A DNA stretch of 64,000 nucleotides from Podaxis mareebaensis (lineage: Eukaryota > Basidiomycota > Agaricomycetes > Agaricales > Agaricaceae): contig JAEUWP010000319.1 of NCBI GenBank assembly GCA_018524725.1, positions 96,499 through 160,498 on the forward strand. Reading direction: 5' to 3'. The notes under the pieces were generated by a model. That model did not search any database. It was not told the DNA's origin and worked only from the letters and a program-made list of their open reading frames with translations. Position numbers and translations under genes: made by a program. Shown here one piece after another: positions 35,501-47,785 of the stretch (the first letter of the stretch is position 1; each line of letters begins with the position of its first letter).

Positions 35501-36245
35501 TGTGGGGACTAGCGAGGAGGAAGCGCAGTTGGAGGGCCACACTGATTCGGTGTCGTCTGTCGCTTTCTCGCCCGACGGCATGCGAGTTGCCTCGGGATCG
35601 GAGGATCGGACGGTGAGGATCTGGAGTGTGAGGACGGTCGAGGAGGAAGCCCGGTTGGAGGGCCACATGGAGGAGGTGTGGTCTGTCGCTTTCTCGCCGG
35701 ACGGCATGCGAGTTGCCTCAGGATCGAGGGATCGGACGGTGAGGATCTGGAATGTGGGGACGGGCGAGGAGGAAGCCCGGTTGGGGGGCCATACGGGTTC
35801 GGTGAGGTCTGTCGCTTTCTCGCCCGACGGCATGCGAGTTGCCTCAATGTCGGATTGGACGGTGAGGATCTGGAATGTGGAAACGGGCAAGGAAGCCAAG
35901 TCGGCCGATGATTCGCACAACGTTGAATTCAAGTCACCTCCCTCTTCGCTTTCCTTATCTGCTGATGGTAATTGGGTGGTGGGTGCACATCATCATTGCC
36001 GGGTCCCCCTTCGTTATCGAGCCAGGAGGTTCCATGCATTTTTTGTTGGATCGCTACATCTGAGCATCATGATTTTCGTAATTGGGGATTCGAGGCCATC
36101 TATGCCACCACCATCAATGAAGTCAACACCACCACCATCAATGAAGTCAACAACATCCAGACGCAAGTTTTCCGAGCGCTTTATACGTCCGATGAAAACA
36201 TATTTATCGGCGTTCCAACGGGCAGTGGCAAGACGACTTGCGTAG
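32543..36245 (+). CDS. NACHT-WD40 NLR-type protein, 3' end altered
   Basis: Fungal NLR: a STAND ATPase thought to sense non-self and trigger cell death. A likely N-terminal exon (32543-32703) has MFENAHNFVIKQLTIVEG, as in many basidiomycete NLRs; its join to the next exon is not settled. The main exon gives TRVNVLKELEAQA, Walker A GMAGIGKST, Walker B IVVIDALDEC, LKFFLVSRADD and the post-NACHT PFHASFPEFLVDPDRC. A 50-nt intron (34369-34418) follows SAALS. Exon 3 continues RIQITDGEDLRPLVDDACRF, AEVKGPRSVALGLPDSWGP, then ten WD40 repeats of 42 residues. After LSADGNWVVGAHHHC the frame runs on to 36245 through DNA that belongs to a BRR2 fragment (from about 36086). The last about 50 residues are therefore not native. 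The protein may still be made. Confidence 0.82.
34671..35890 (+). repeat. Ten WD40 repeats of 126 bp, nearly identical
   Basis: Each unit encodes SVAFSPDGMRVASGS, DRTVRIWNV and EEEARLEGH. Units 4-5 and 8-9 are almost identical at the DNA level and lie exactly 504 bp (four units) apart: the phrase atggaggaggtgtggtctg starts at 35163 and at 35667. This points to a recent duplication or gene conversion of a multi-unit block. Confidence 0.9.
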
Positions 36246-38567
36246 AATTCGCGCCGTTGAGGCTATGGAGTAAGGAGCAGCCGAGAGTGGTGTGGATTGA
36301 GCCGTTCCAGAAAATGGTGGACCAAAGGGTGGAAGAGTGGAGGAGGAAGTTTGAGAACTTGCAAGGTAGGAAGGAGATTGTCGGGTTTGCCGGGGAGACC
36401 GGTGCAGATTTGAGGTTGCTGGTGGGGCGGGGGCGGATGTGGTTGTGTGCACGCCTACACAGGTGAGTTTCACCACGTTTGGTTGGATACATGGGGTGCT
36501 GACGCCCAATTCAGTGGGATGTTTTGTTGGGGTGATGGCGCCAGAGGAAGAATGTGCAGAATATTGGGTTGTTGATTGTGGATGAGATCCAGCAGGTTGG
36601 AGGAGAGGTTGGGCCGATGTATGAAGTTATCACTTCGAGGACGTGGTATGTCTCGTTCTAGACTAAGGTGCCCACGCATATTGTTGCATGTGGTGTATCC
36701 CTTGCAAATGCAGAAGACCTCGGAGAGTGGATCATTGCGAAGCCGCACACCATTTTCAATTTCTCACTCAAGTATGCTTTCTTACTCCCCTGATTACCAG
36801 TTGTGGATGCTGATAATGACTCTAGCGCATGGCCACTCGATATGGACATCCATATTCAATGACTCACGATCCCCCACTTCCCATCTCTCATGATCGCCAT
36901 GTCCAAACCTGTGTATCTCGCCATTCTCGAATATTCACCCACGCAACCGGTCATAATCTTCGTTCCATCGTGTCGACAGTGCCGTCTCACAATCGACGAT
37001 CTCCTTCCTACGCAGCCGATGATGACTAGGATTGTTTCCTCAACCTCGAGCTCGGCGAACTACAGAAGCACTTGGATCATATCAACGACAAGCATGGCTT
37101 GTGGAGACGTTGAAGCACGGTATTGGGCACTACCATGAGGCGTTAGATAAACAGGACAAGAGGATCGTACAATGTTTTTCGAGTCCGGTGCGATTCAGGT
37201 GCTCGTTGCTGCCAAGGTGCATTACACCGTTTCTGCGCGTCAGTCGATGGATTATAGTGTTGGCATCCTTGTAGGATACTGCCTGGAGCTTGCCCGTTGC
37301 TAGCTATATGGTCATCATCATGGGCGTAAAATCCTATGAGGACAAGGAACACTGTTACGCCGACTATCCTGTTGTGGACGTGCTGCAGATGATGGGTCGC
37401 GTGTGCAGACCAAAGGAAGACTCGGATAGCCGGTGTGTCCTGATGTGCCAACAGGCGCGAAAGGACTTCTACAGAGAGTTCCTCGCAGAGGGTTTGCCCA
37501 TCGAGTCGCACCTGCCGACACATTTGTTACATGACTACCTCTTGGCGGAGATCGCTGTGAAGACCATCGAAAACGAGCAGGAGGCTATGGCAAGCTCATT
37601 TCCCTTGTATTCGTGGAGTGATTTGACTGATAAGCTTGCACTGTAGAATATCTTAACGTGGACATACTTTTATCGCCGCGTGACCCAAAACCCTAACTAC
37701 AATTTGCACAACGTCAGCCATCAGCACTTGTCAGACCATCTGTCGGAACTGGTGGAGAACGTCCTCAATGACTTGGCCAACTCGAAGTGTATTGCTACCG
37801 GTGAGTATCCTTATTGCAGTGGCAAAGATATGAAGTTGACGCATTGGACAGAGGATGAGATGGGCGTTTCGGCACTCAAGCCGGGTATGATTGCCGCATA
37901 CTATGACATTTCCTGTATGTTTTTCCTATCCTCCATATTGAGACATGTTACTGACAGGATGGTAGACGTCACCGCCGAGGTGTACGCCCTCTCCCAAGGA
38001 ATGTATCAAGCTCAAGGGTCTCCTCGAAGTCAATCGAGACGGAGGATGATGATCGCACGAAGCCGCTCCAGATGAATTCTTCACAGATGTACGTTTTATC
38101 TGTATTGTGGGCCTATTGTAATTCTGACCGCCTTATTTAGGCGCAATGTTGCAATGTTCGTCAATTCGTGCCTCACCCTCGATGTCTCGTATGACCTCGT
38201 CAAAGGCAATTATACTGCCGGCGCCCCCATCACCCTCAAGGTTACCCTCGCACGTGACGAGGACGAGGACGAAGAAGACACTGACCAAACCGTCATCACG
38301 CCATTCTATTTATTGAAAAAATTCGCCAACTGGTGGGTGGTCCTCGGAGAGCAAGACAGTTGCCAACTCTACGTGATTGAAAGGGTCACTGTGACCAAGA
38401 GCCTCGTCGTCAAGCTCGAGTTTACGTTGCCTAAGGGTACACACCGTCCTCGACTCCATGTCGTGTGTGACTTGTATGTCGGTGCTGATCACGATATTGA
38501 GCTTGACTCGATCGAGATGGCAGAAGGAGAGGAGAGCGAGGGGGCATACAGTTTTTTTTTTGGTTGA
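36086..38567 (+). pseudogene. BRR2 (U5 snRNP helicase) C-terminal cassette, decayed
   Basis: BRR2 is the Ski2-like helicase that unwinds U4/U6 in the spliceosome. This copy resembles the C-terminal half. Read in order: NWGFEAIY, NNIQTQVFRALYTSDENIFI, Walker [50 protein letters not shown] (DEIQ box), RIVACGVSLANAEDLGEWI-like, [88 protein letters not shown], then a jump to FVNSCLTLDVSYDLVKGNYT and the Sec63-type end. Breaks: a frameshift near 36430, stops at about 36531 and 36659, further frame changes, and a missing middle section of the Sec63 region. Intron remnants are kept, so this is a DNA-level duplicate. A 24-bp direct duplication (ccaccaccatcaatgaagtc) sits near 36106-36150. Confidence 0.85.
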
Positions 38568-39261
38568 TTTCATGCTTGCGGTGTACTTGTAGCCATTGTA
38601 GATGATACATACGTTTGCGTAGCGGTGAACAGACCAACGTCCAATACCTAATACCTAATGTCCTCGTTGGACGGACGGATCGACGCAAGATGTGGTGGAT
38701 TGTTGATGCACTGTATTCGCCTTGTGTATGTTTGTTCAGTTTGACCGCAACGACCATCACGACGGGACATGTCAACCAGATGATCCAGTATACTGAGTTA
38801 TTGTCTCCCCACGACGTCAGAATCTCAGGCCCAAGGAGCTGGAGTTTCGCTCACAGGCTGCGCATCTGCATCATCAACAAGTTGAAAGAGCACTCTGATG
38901 ATCGGTTATTTACATAGGGTAAGTTGTATGTATGATGGTCTTTACATAATGAGGAATATCGCCTGGTATTTTTGATTATCAGACTCAGGGGAAGCCAAAT
39001 CTTGACCGATTTCTCGCCCGTTGATTGAATACGGCCTATCCCTAGGCTCGACCCTCCTCACAGGTAGCTAAGTCTGTGAGCTCGACCTTTTTTGCCGGTG
39101 GGTCGTGGGCTCATTTGCGACAGTAGGCGCCTACCTTTTTGCACCCACCGTTTCCCAAGGAGACTACAGTTTCCCCGTCACATCGCGGATTGAAATGCAC
39201 CGAGGACAGCTCCTCCGGGCTCCCCTACCCGGTTCCGCGACCTGATCACCTCGTCACTCTC
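38551..39261 (+). repeat. Mosaic repeat, copy 2 (D, inverted AB, C)
   Basis: Three pieces join with almost no gap. D at 38551-38622 matches 19151-19222 directly. Inverted AB at 38623-39087 matches 18275-18912 without the 167-bp insertion. C at 39091-39261 matches 18922-19092 directly. Piece D spans the stop and 3' flank of the BRR2 pseudogene. The order differs from copy 1 (A, B, C, D), so one copy has undergone an inversion. Confidence 0.85.
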
Positions 39262-39839
39262 CATTCCACTACTCCCGCTCCTCGGGTGGTTGGTTACTCA
39301 TCCCGATAATCCGATATTACTCCGTCACTAATCTACCTTATTCGTTACATTCATTAATTCGTCCGGCTCTGGAACAGACTTCTTACGTTTTGTCAGTCGC
39401 TTGGTTCGATTTAAGACCACAAGTGAATCGCAGTGTAACTAGTGTTGCTAGTTCTGGAGCTCCCAAAATACTTCTGCGTACCTTAGCTGCAGAGCCTGGC
39501 GGAGTCGAGTTCGCTCTTGATCCCGGACCGTCCATTCCACCACTATCAGTCTGCCCTGTTGTGATATCACGATGAATTCCTTGGGTTTATTGTATATATA
39601 CATGGCTACACCAGCACTCAATATTCTTCTCGACTGGGTCAGCAATCTATGTATGAAGTCCCAATACGCTTCTCCGGCGCTTCCTGAACCGGGCCTTTGT
39701 TTGAAGTATAACTCGGCATGCGACCACGCTATGAGTTATGCGTTGGAACCTGAGGCAATTCAGACCCGATGGGAAGAAGCATATGAGGTTGTCTCAGTAC
39801 CCACCTCAGCATTATCGCGCCGTAACCTTGCTAAAAACA

Positions 39840-41188
39840 ACGTGAGATGCACCACTAGAAGAAATAAGGGCAAGGTATATTGCTCACCGGAGCAGCGAAA
39901 ATAGTCGTAAGTACGCTACATAGGGAGACCACTTGGCCGGGAACGGAAGTCAATGAGTGAGCATGAGGGATGTATCGGGAAGTACCCACATAGCAGGAAG
40001 AGATATGGGATAAGGCCTGAAAGGGTACTCGTCTCGCGGAGAATTTGAGAAGAATGAACAAAACTTACCGTCAAGCTGAGCTCCTCTGACAAAGGCACCT
40101 GCATAGGGACCTTCACCTAAAGGTGACATCAGTACATCAGCAAAAAAAAATACAATGGGTTCGGACAGACGATGTGTGTGGATGTACTGAACCACCATTA
40201 GGAGCGTAAGGACTATAAATAAATCAGCGAGCAGTTTCCCGGTTCAAGGGTCTCGACCGACCAAATGCATACCCCAGGATGAACGATAAGGAAGCCGTTT
40301 GTAATGAGCCGATGTTGGCAATAATGGAGCAGCCAAGGGGTGGGTAAGGTGGTGCGACTGCGCAGGAAGAAATGCTATAGAGGATATAAGAATTGGTCAG
40401 AAGGAGATGCTCACTTTGGAAGGAATCTATCAACGCGAAAGTGAGGCCCGTGGCCGCACCTATTGATATAAGGCTGAAGACGAAGAGCGCAATGCCTATT
40501 CTCTTGTCCCGCTTCCAAACGACCCAGACACGATAGACAAGCATTACTAGGGCGAATGAGGGATATGTTACGCAGGAGCAGAAACGGATTACCTTCAGCG
40601 AGGACGATTCCGACATACAAAAAGACTATTAATTTCAATAGGTGCAGATAATGAACTGGATATGGATATGCGCACTCGTGTGGGCGACATAGAGATTCGT
40701 ACACATCCCTACTGTTGCTTGCCTCATCACAAAGACTGCATAATATTAATGTGTCCCGAAGCAACCGCTAGGGAAACTGCTTACTCGGAATCGCTAGTCC
40801 TGAATCAACGAGAGGACTGTATCTCGTCAAAAAGTAGAGCAGTTTGATTGGTGTCCATGGGGAGGGCCAGATAAGTGTAATCTCGGGTATGATTGTTAGA
40901 AAGTAATCATAGAGCTGGATCCGAACACCATCATCCAGACCACTCGCATAGATGGGAGGTGTATAATACTCACCCAATAAGCCACACTCGCAACTTCACA
41001 ACATTGATCTCAGCTCTCGATATGTTTCCGTGAGAAGTTAAACTCACCGTTGAAATACTGGCCGTGTTGTCAGTCGAATATAATCGCATGATCCAGATAA
41101 TGTTGCGCACCTGGTCAACCAGCTGCCGGTAGATGATGGTTATAACTGAATCGTAATTTTGCGAGATAACAGTGGCGGTCAAAATCAT
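39840..41188 (-). CDS. DUF6533-type multi-pass membrane protein (copy B)
   Basis: Paralogue of copy A. First exon from ATG 41188: MILTATVISQNYDSVITIIY then RQLVDQ. Small exons give YFN and VASVAYW. The DUF6533 signature follows: LYDYFLTIIPEITLIWPSPW, PIKLLYFLTRYSPLVD. Then ESSSLKVIRFCSC, membrane segments PSFALVMLVYRVWVVWKRDK and IALFVFSLISIGAATGLTFA, a stretch with a Cys and Pro-rich loop, GSLQTASLSFILGYAFGRS, then a polar C-terminal part ending GAQLDG and beyond. About nine exons; the 3' limit near 39840 is approximate. Function unknown; the family is thought to be a fungal seven-segment membrane group. Compared with copy A, residues differ often but exon order matches. Confidence 0.7.
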
Positions 41189-44100
41189 CTCGAGGAGCTC
41201 TCAAGAGGTAGCAAGCGGAACAGCGAGACAAAGGGAGGCCGAGTTTAAGGAATTTCAATGACCAGACGGCATTTATCATGCATCGTGCAGTCAGAAGTAT
41301 CTCTTGCTGTATCACGAGGTCTTACGGGCTGTATGCTTGTTGTAAAGCGGCCCCTCTTCAGAATTCAGAACCTGTAGACATCCAATTCCGACAAGAAGCC
41401 ATCCACTAGAGGAAATATCAGCTGGCACTCAAGTCATTTGGTAGCCTATGTCCCAAGAAATCAGATGGTTTCTGTGCTCTCGGTGGCGTCAGCAATTCCT
41501 AGTTGGTCTTTGCGACCATGGAGACGTTATCCGATTGGGGAATGATTGTATGGATTCTAGACGTCAAGGTGGCCCATGTCGTCCATTGACTTCATCTTCC
41601 TTGAACGTGGGTATAACGCATATGACAGTACGCATGTGGATAAGTGATGTATTGAGTAGACATGAGGTGGAGGCCTCGGGGGTTCACCCTTACGTCTAAT
41701 TTCGTAAATCATATGTCAGCCTTACACCAATTGTTTTAAAAGGATACGCACACCTACACATATCCGAATAGCCGTGCCATGAAGGTGGCTTGTGTTGGAG
41801 GCAAGACCGATAGTTACGACAGCCACTCCAGCGTAGAATGCTGACCAAGGGTCCTACCGGTGGCTCCCATAGGGCTATAATGATAAGCCATTGCGCAGCA
41901 CCGGTATACAGTACCATGTGAGCTTCCTCGGACGCGTGGAAACCTGTGGATCCAGCAAAGGCCGGCTGTGAACGGGACTGAGCGGAGTGAGCGGATCTAC
42001 TGATCCACTGACCATGCGCCCCAAAAGCGGTCATCGATCAGCAGTTATATTTGTCCTTTGTTTGTCCCTAGCGTCTATCGCCACCTGGCCCTTAGCGTTT
42101 GTAAGCTGCAACTCGGCCGTTCTCAAAATCAAGTCAATAAAGCTAGGGGTGGAAACTCCAGGAAATATAACATTAATTCGGGCAACGATTGGCCAGCAAT
42201 ACTTATCATTGCTTGCTCACCCTCAGTACTGGCTAAATCGTTCAGCCATTCCAAGGATGTACACAGGCGCCAAGCACCAAGACTCGCTTGGGCCCTCATG
42301 TATATCCGTTGTGCCGGGCACAACAGGAGCAACGGTGATGGAGACTTCCGAATGAACCAACCTGAACCAAGCTGGTGAACAAGCCCGGTTACCGAGTGCA
42401 GGTGCAGAGATTCTCAGTTGCTTAATTACCTATTGGCTGTTCGGGGAGATTACAAACCATGGTTGTTCATCAGCTGCACCTGTGAAGCTTCAATGTGGGA
42501 CCATGTCAAAAATCGGGATTGGGCTTGGAACAGCCTTTGCAGCGTGGTGTACCAACCCCTGAAACGTCGGAGCTTTATTGGTCGGGAAACTCCCGGGTCA
42601 AGTCGTGTGCAGATCTTCGACAGCACCGGAACGCGAACACGAGGGATAGGCTCTGAGCGTCTATCTATTATCATCGAACCTGTACGGGAACGTATCAGTG
42701 TCTGCAGGCGCACGTTGCCCGTCTCCTGAAAGAGTTTCAGCCTACCATCAAGGTATCTGCAACCATGTTATCTATCCCTTGGACAAAACCTGGTGCTCAC
42801 ACCCAATAGGATCTGCTGTTGCCGTCCTTATTAACTCCCGCTCGGTCTCCACCAAATTAACCACTCCATCCCCACGCAGTACCTTCCAATCCCACAGACC
42901 TGCCACCTTACCGCAATGATCCGCCAAAAATAGCCACAACTTGCCTCCACCATCAAGCGAACAAGATAAGGTCCTCATCCAAAAATATCCCCAGCACGGA
43001 GACATAACAACGTCCGACGTTCCGAACAAGTTTGGGCAGTATCCGTATTGCCGTCTGCTGTGCCTTGTCCTGGTCCACACACGCCCAATCATCCTATTCT
43101 CTGTGCAGACACCGCATGAGCATATCCCTCCCCTCATGTTCTCTTCTCAGGTCTAATCTCGTTCGCCCGCATCCTGACTAGTCTTCCACGCCAAGCTTGC
43201 CAACCTATTCTTGCAACACCGAGCAATCAAGCATCCTCATCCCCGTTTCAGCCAAGCAACTTCGAATCGAAGACTCAATTCCCGTTAGTGGCGGAGACTT
43301 ACGGGTTGCTCGCTGATACGTCCCTTTCTAGGTCCCCAATTCCCTCACTTCTTTGCGTTCTTTGCTATGTAAAGAGAATGCTCTGATCAACAATCCACTC
43401 CGGACACTCAGCGCGACAACTCGGAGTCAAGGGATTCAACTAATGCTCCCCAGGGAGCGTGTCTCTGAGAATCTACCCAAACCGTTTTGATAGCAGCTTA
43501 TTCGTATCGCCAAGACGAATCAGTCATTCAAGACTCAGCCCTTCCTGATAGGCTTCGTCTGAAATAGCCTGAAGCAGAAGGAATGTTGTGCAGCCTCCCC
43601 AGCCCCCTTCCTCTCATTCGTTTGTGCTGTCGTATAATTACATGATTAATGAACGTGTGTCCGTGTGATAAAAATAACACTTACATTCAATAATGATACC
43701 GCATCTGGCGAACAGCCAACCACTGCATATCCCCTCCAAGTATGATGCGCACACATATGGGGTATTATTACCCTCTGGTTCTGATGTTGAAGTGCCTCGT
43801 CGGTCCATGGGAACGGTTATGTTCAAGCAGGTGCTATTTCCTATGCCGGCGCGTTCCCATCTTGAGATAGGCGCAGTGTTCAAGGCGGTCCATAGCCAAG
43901 ATTAGTACTTCACGTTAGATACCCCAAGATGCGGTTCTAAACTAAGGATCTAACCTCTGGTTGCCACGAAAGAGATGTTGGCAGTATTACCGCGGACATT
44001 GCCATTTATGTTAAGCCATGTTAATTTTGTGTACTGGTATGTCATAAGCGTACAGAAATCTATGTACACGAAAACCCAAGGTCCCAACGAAATCGACTCG

Positions 44101-45026
44101 GGGGACCAGCAAAGGCGAGGATTGCCAGGACGATATTATGTCACAAAGAGAGATATGGGAGCAGAGATAAAGAGAAAAGAGGAAGAAACTATTGTTACGG
44201 GTAACATATGATACTTTCGATTTGAGCGGAACTAATAACGACCTCCAAATTGCTGGGAGATCTAGAGAGAAAAAGAGGATGAAAGGATGTAAGATCGAGA
44301 ACGGAGAGGAGAGCAAAAGAATAACCATTGTCAGAATGGCGGAAAGAAAGACGAAAGAAATCTATCTTGCAAAAAAGAATAAGTTTATCAGAATACCGAA
44401 CATGAGACCAGGTAATCCTCCAGGTCGATCGACTCCGAGTCTTCATCTTCGGATTGACTTTGGTAGCCTCCGTCGTGTGCGACCTCCGTTCCATCGTCGT
44501 CCGGCTGTTCACCATGTCACAAAACAGGAACCATGCTATTAGCCGAGCGTACGACGTGCATAAATGCACTCAGTTGCATGAATGCGGGGGCGAGAAAAAT
44601 GGAAAATTCTCCTCTCGAGTTCGAGATCGATTGTGCGATAATGATGTCGATGATAGTAGATACCTCTCCCCAACCACTGGCGCATAAACTTCTTTCCTCC
44701 ATACCACCACCTCCAAAATCTCGGGCGCATACAAGGCATCGGACAGCAGCAACAGGCGATATCCCACACTACACCGCAGTTTGGAATACAGACGGGGCGA
44801 AGACAGAAAGCAAACCACAACGGCGTAAACAAGCAAACAAAAATTACAAGATATGTGGAGCTGGGATAGCCAACAAATAGATCGTACATGGACAAAAAGT
44901 ACAATAACCAAGAACGCAGGAGGATTATAACGACACAAAGCAGAAGATAAAAAAATCCAAGGTAGAAGGAAAATCGAGCAAAGCAAAAAGATCACAATTA
45001 AACGATAAGATACTTTTGGACACGTT
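41189..45026. other. Gene-poor interval
   Basis: About 3.8 kb. Scattered open frames exist, for example 41987-42355 (+, with a hydrophobic N-terminal stretch FVLCLSLASIATWPLAFV) and 42772-43137 (-). None has a motif, a splice partner or a paralogue that I can support. The last 0.8 kb is likely the 3' region of the SFP1-like gene. No repeat structure was noticed. Confidence 0.4.
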
Positions 45027-47704
45027 CTACGCGGTCGTACCTTCCTTCGCCTCCTGCGTCTGTTGCTGCTGCTGAACCTGGGCCGCGTACTCTCGGTATT
45101 GTTCCTTCAACTGCTGATGAAATGCGGCAAGCTGCGCTTGGGTGGGTTGGGAATAGCCACCATTCTGCATCCCCATCAGCGAACTCATGCTGCTGTGGTT
45201 CAGCCCAAGACCAAGGTTCATTGCGGACATCCCAAGGTACGCACCGCTGGAGGCACTGCCGAAGTAGCCTGCCTGTTGCTGATATGCTGCTGTAACAGTC
45301 GGAGACGTGATTGAGTCATTTGTCTGGCCGGTTGGCGAGCCAGAGGGAGAATTAGAGGACGGGGTTGGGCTCGACTGCGAGATATTGGACGCTGAGGGCG
45401 TGTAACAAGCATATGCGTATGGGTTCTGTTGCTGGGTTGAAGGGGAATACTGCGAATAATAGCAGTCAGCACATATGTTCTAGTCAAGACTACGAGAAGA
45501 CCCACCTGTCCAGCATATACAGCCGCGGACTGCGGCTGCGGTCCCTGTCCCTGCTGTGAGACCGGTGGAGAGACCACAACAGGCGTCACATGAATCTGTG
45601 TAGTGTTCGCTTGAGGGATCGAGGACTGTTGTTGCGCTTGTTGATCGCACACGGTGACCGGGACCATAACCGAAGCGCTGTTGCCCGCATTGGCTCCACT
45701 CCTCTGCTCTTGAACCTGGACCTGCTGTGACTGCGCCTGTGGTTGGTGCGACACCGGCCGAATCACCAGCCTCTTCTTCCCCTCCCGGTCCTCTATCGTG
45801 GCATACGGGCTCTGCGGTTGCGAATTGTTGTTGTGGTTGCTATTGTGGTGACCCCGCTTTGCTCCTTGCAGACATTCATGTTGACCGCTCGCGAGCAAAG
45901 CCAGTCCTTGTGCACCATGTTCGCCAGAGTGCTGATAGTGATAACGAAGGCCGTTCATATTCTTGTACCGCCGTTGGCAATCACCAACACCGCAAGCAAA
46001 TGGTCGTAATCTTCTCTCAGCCTCCCTCTCGACTTCTCGCAAATCCATCTCCGTGATGCCATACTCTGCAGCCAACTCCGTCGTCGGAGTCGCCGGTCCA
46101 CTCGCCGTGGGTGTATTTAGAGCGCTCGGAGTCCTACCAAGGCTAAACTCCCTTTCCCTCTCCCTTTCCCTTTCCCGCTTCTTTCGCTCCAACAGGTCTT
46201 TCACGTGCTCCAAGTCCTTCGGTGGGGCGAAATTGCAGCTACCATGGGTCATATGGTACTTGAGCCCATTCGCCTGCTTATAGCTCTTGTTACAATTGGG
46301 CTTCGGGCATTTAAATGGCTTGCTCAAGAGGAGAGAAGGGCTGGCCGTAGATGATGTACGTGAAAGAACCGAAGGCCGGGATGTGGATGAAATGGGGGTA
46401 GTCGGCACGGATAAAGAGCTTTGGGGCTGGAGGGCCTGTTGTTGAGCATGGGCTTGAGCAATAGCATGGGCATAGCCATTCGGGCTAGGGACGCGGGAGC
46501 CGCCAGGTGTGCTAGCGGGAGTTGCGGTTGTGCTACTCGAGAACAGCAAGGCAGGAGGAACACATCCAGGCTGTTGGTGGCCACCATTCTGTTGCCATAC
46601 CGCATTCTGTGGCGGAAGTGTAACCATGCTTGCTTCGTCAGCCGGCGCGGCGTTGAATTGGGCTCCAGGAAGACCCGAAGAATAATCTTGGGAGAAGCGG
46701 GCATAGGAATTGAAAGCATCTTCGGGGTTGGTGAGGACATGGGGTGACGGGACGTGAGCCCGGGAGAAAGCGGAAGCACCACCGAGATTGAGGCTGAGGT
46801 TAGGGCGGAGAGTGGAAGCAGATATAGGAGAGGATGTACGCGTTGGTGCAGCCGTTTTTGAGCGAGGCGAAGGGGGCTGAGAGGAAGCAGGAGTAATGTG
46901 ATGTGAACGGAAGGCGTGAGGGGAGGGCCATGCAGAAAGGGGAGTTGAGATAGGCGTATCGGGAGGAGAGGGTGCGCCTGACGATGGAGAAGAATGAGAT
47001 GCGGTTACTGGAGGTGCAAGGTGTGTGGTAGTATTATCTAACTCCAGCTCCAACTCCATGTCATCTGGATCGAAGGCTACCGCCGGGGTTTCTGAGGGAG
47101 TAGGTATGGGAACAGGATTCGCGATGGGATTGAACGGGATTTGCATCTGGGCATTCTGGATGTCACCATTGACAAGGACGATGTGAACCGCTTCGAAATG
47201 CTCAAGGAGGGCATGGAGGTCATTAAGATGGAGACCACAGCAGGTGTAATTACGACACTGAAAGGCATGTGAGTTCAAGAAAATGATTCATGAAAAGGGG
47301 AAAACACACAAGCTCGCCTTCGCGGTCAAAGAGGTTGAGGGCGTTCAGCAAGGAATCGCGGTTTTCAAGAGAGGAAGAGGGCGTGCGACCGTAGCGCATC
47401 TCGTTTGCGCTGCAAAGGGGTCAGACCGATAAGGAGGAATGAAGACAGGAACATACTCTACGGAGCCCTGAAATGAAGGTTCCGCGATACGCTGGGAGAA
47501 AGAGCCAGCGTTGAAGGAGGAAGCGCGCCACGATATGGGGGAGCCAAGAAAGTGGCGAGTGTATGAAGCTGGGTTGAAGGGGCCGCTGGAGCCCGTGTAA
47601 GAGCCATCTGCCATCTGGTAGTCGGCATAGGAACCAGCAGCGTTGGAATTAGCATGGACGATGGGGAGGGCGATAGGCTGGGACGTCGTGGACGTTGAAG
47701 CCAT
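45027..47704 (-). CDS. C2H2 zinc-finger regulator, SFP1/JAZF1-like
   Basis: Putative transcription regulator of the SFP1/JAZF1 type. In yeast SFP1 controls ribosome and growth genes. Exons 47457-47704, 47310-47409, 45506-47257 and 45027-45449 join to 840 aa. Three fingers: CRNYTCCGLHLNDLHALLEH near the N-terminus (split from the previous exon by an intron before its first Cys), then FKCPKPNCNKSYKQANGLKY with HMTHGSC, then FACGVGDCQRRYKNMNGLRY with HYQHSGEH. The NGLKYH/NGLRYH pair is typical of the family. Between fingers 2 and 3 are a Lys/Arg/Glu run (RKKREREREREREF) and a Thr/Ala/Pro stretch. The rest is low-complexity and rich in Ser, Pro, Gln and Ala, with an LELELD acidic patch. The C-terminal exon has YREYAAQVQQQQQTQEAK. 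Orthology to SFP1 itself is likely but not proved. Confidence 0.85.
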
Positions 47705-47785
47705 CGGAGTTTTTGGACTTGGTTGGAATCGCCAAAGTGGAATGCAACCTCATAAGTATTACCACTCCCTATCCCGTGTTTGCCC

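Noticed and set aside
34574..35932. Long minus-strand open frames of 66-452 codons opposite the WD40 array
   Set aside because: They mirror the 126-bp repeat of the plus-strand gene. The repeat length is a multiple of three, so all frames stay open by periodicity.
36106..36150. Short direct repeat taken for a possible target-site duplication
   Set aside because: The repeat is immediate and tandem (the phrase accatcaatgaagtcaac twice), so replication slippage inside the pseudogene explains it.
41987..42355. A 122-codon plus frame with a signal-like N-terminus
   Set aside because: The hydrophobic part is weak and not followed by any recognisable domain; an overlapping frame is equally open.
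44195..44995. Several minus and plus frames of 100-140 codons
   Set aside because: Composition varies between frames, no motif or splice partner was found, and the region is probably the 3' flank of the SFP1-like gene.
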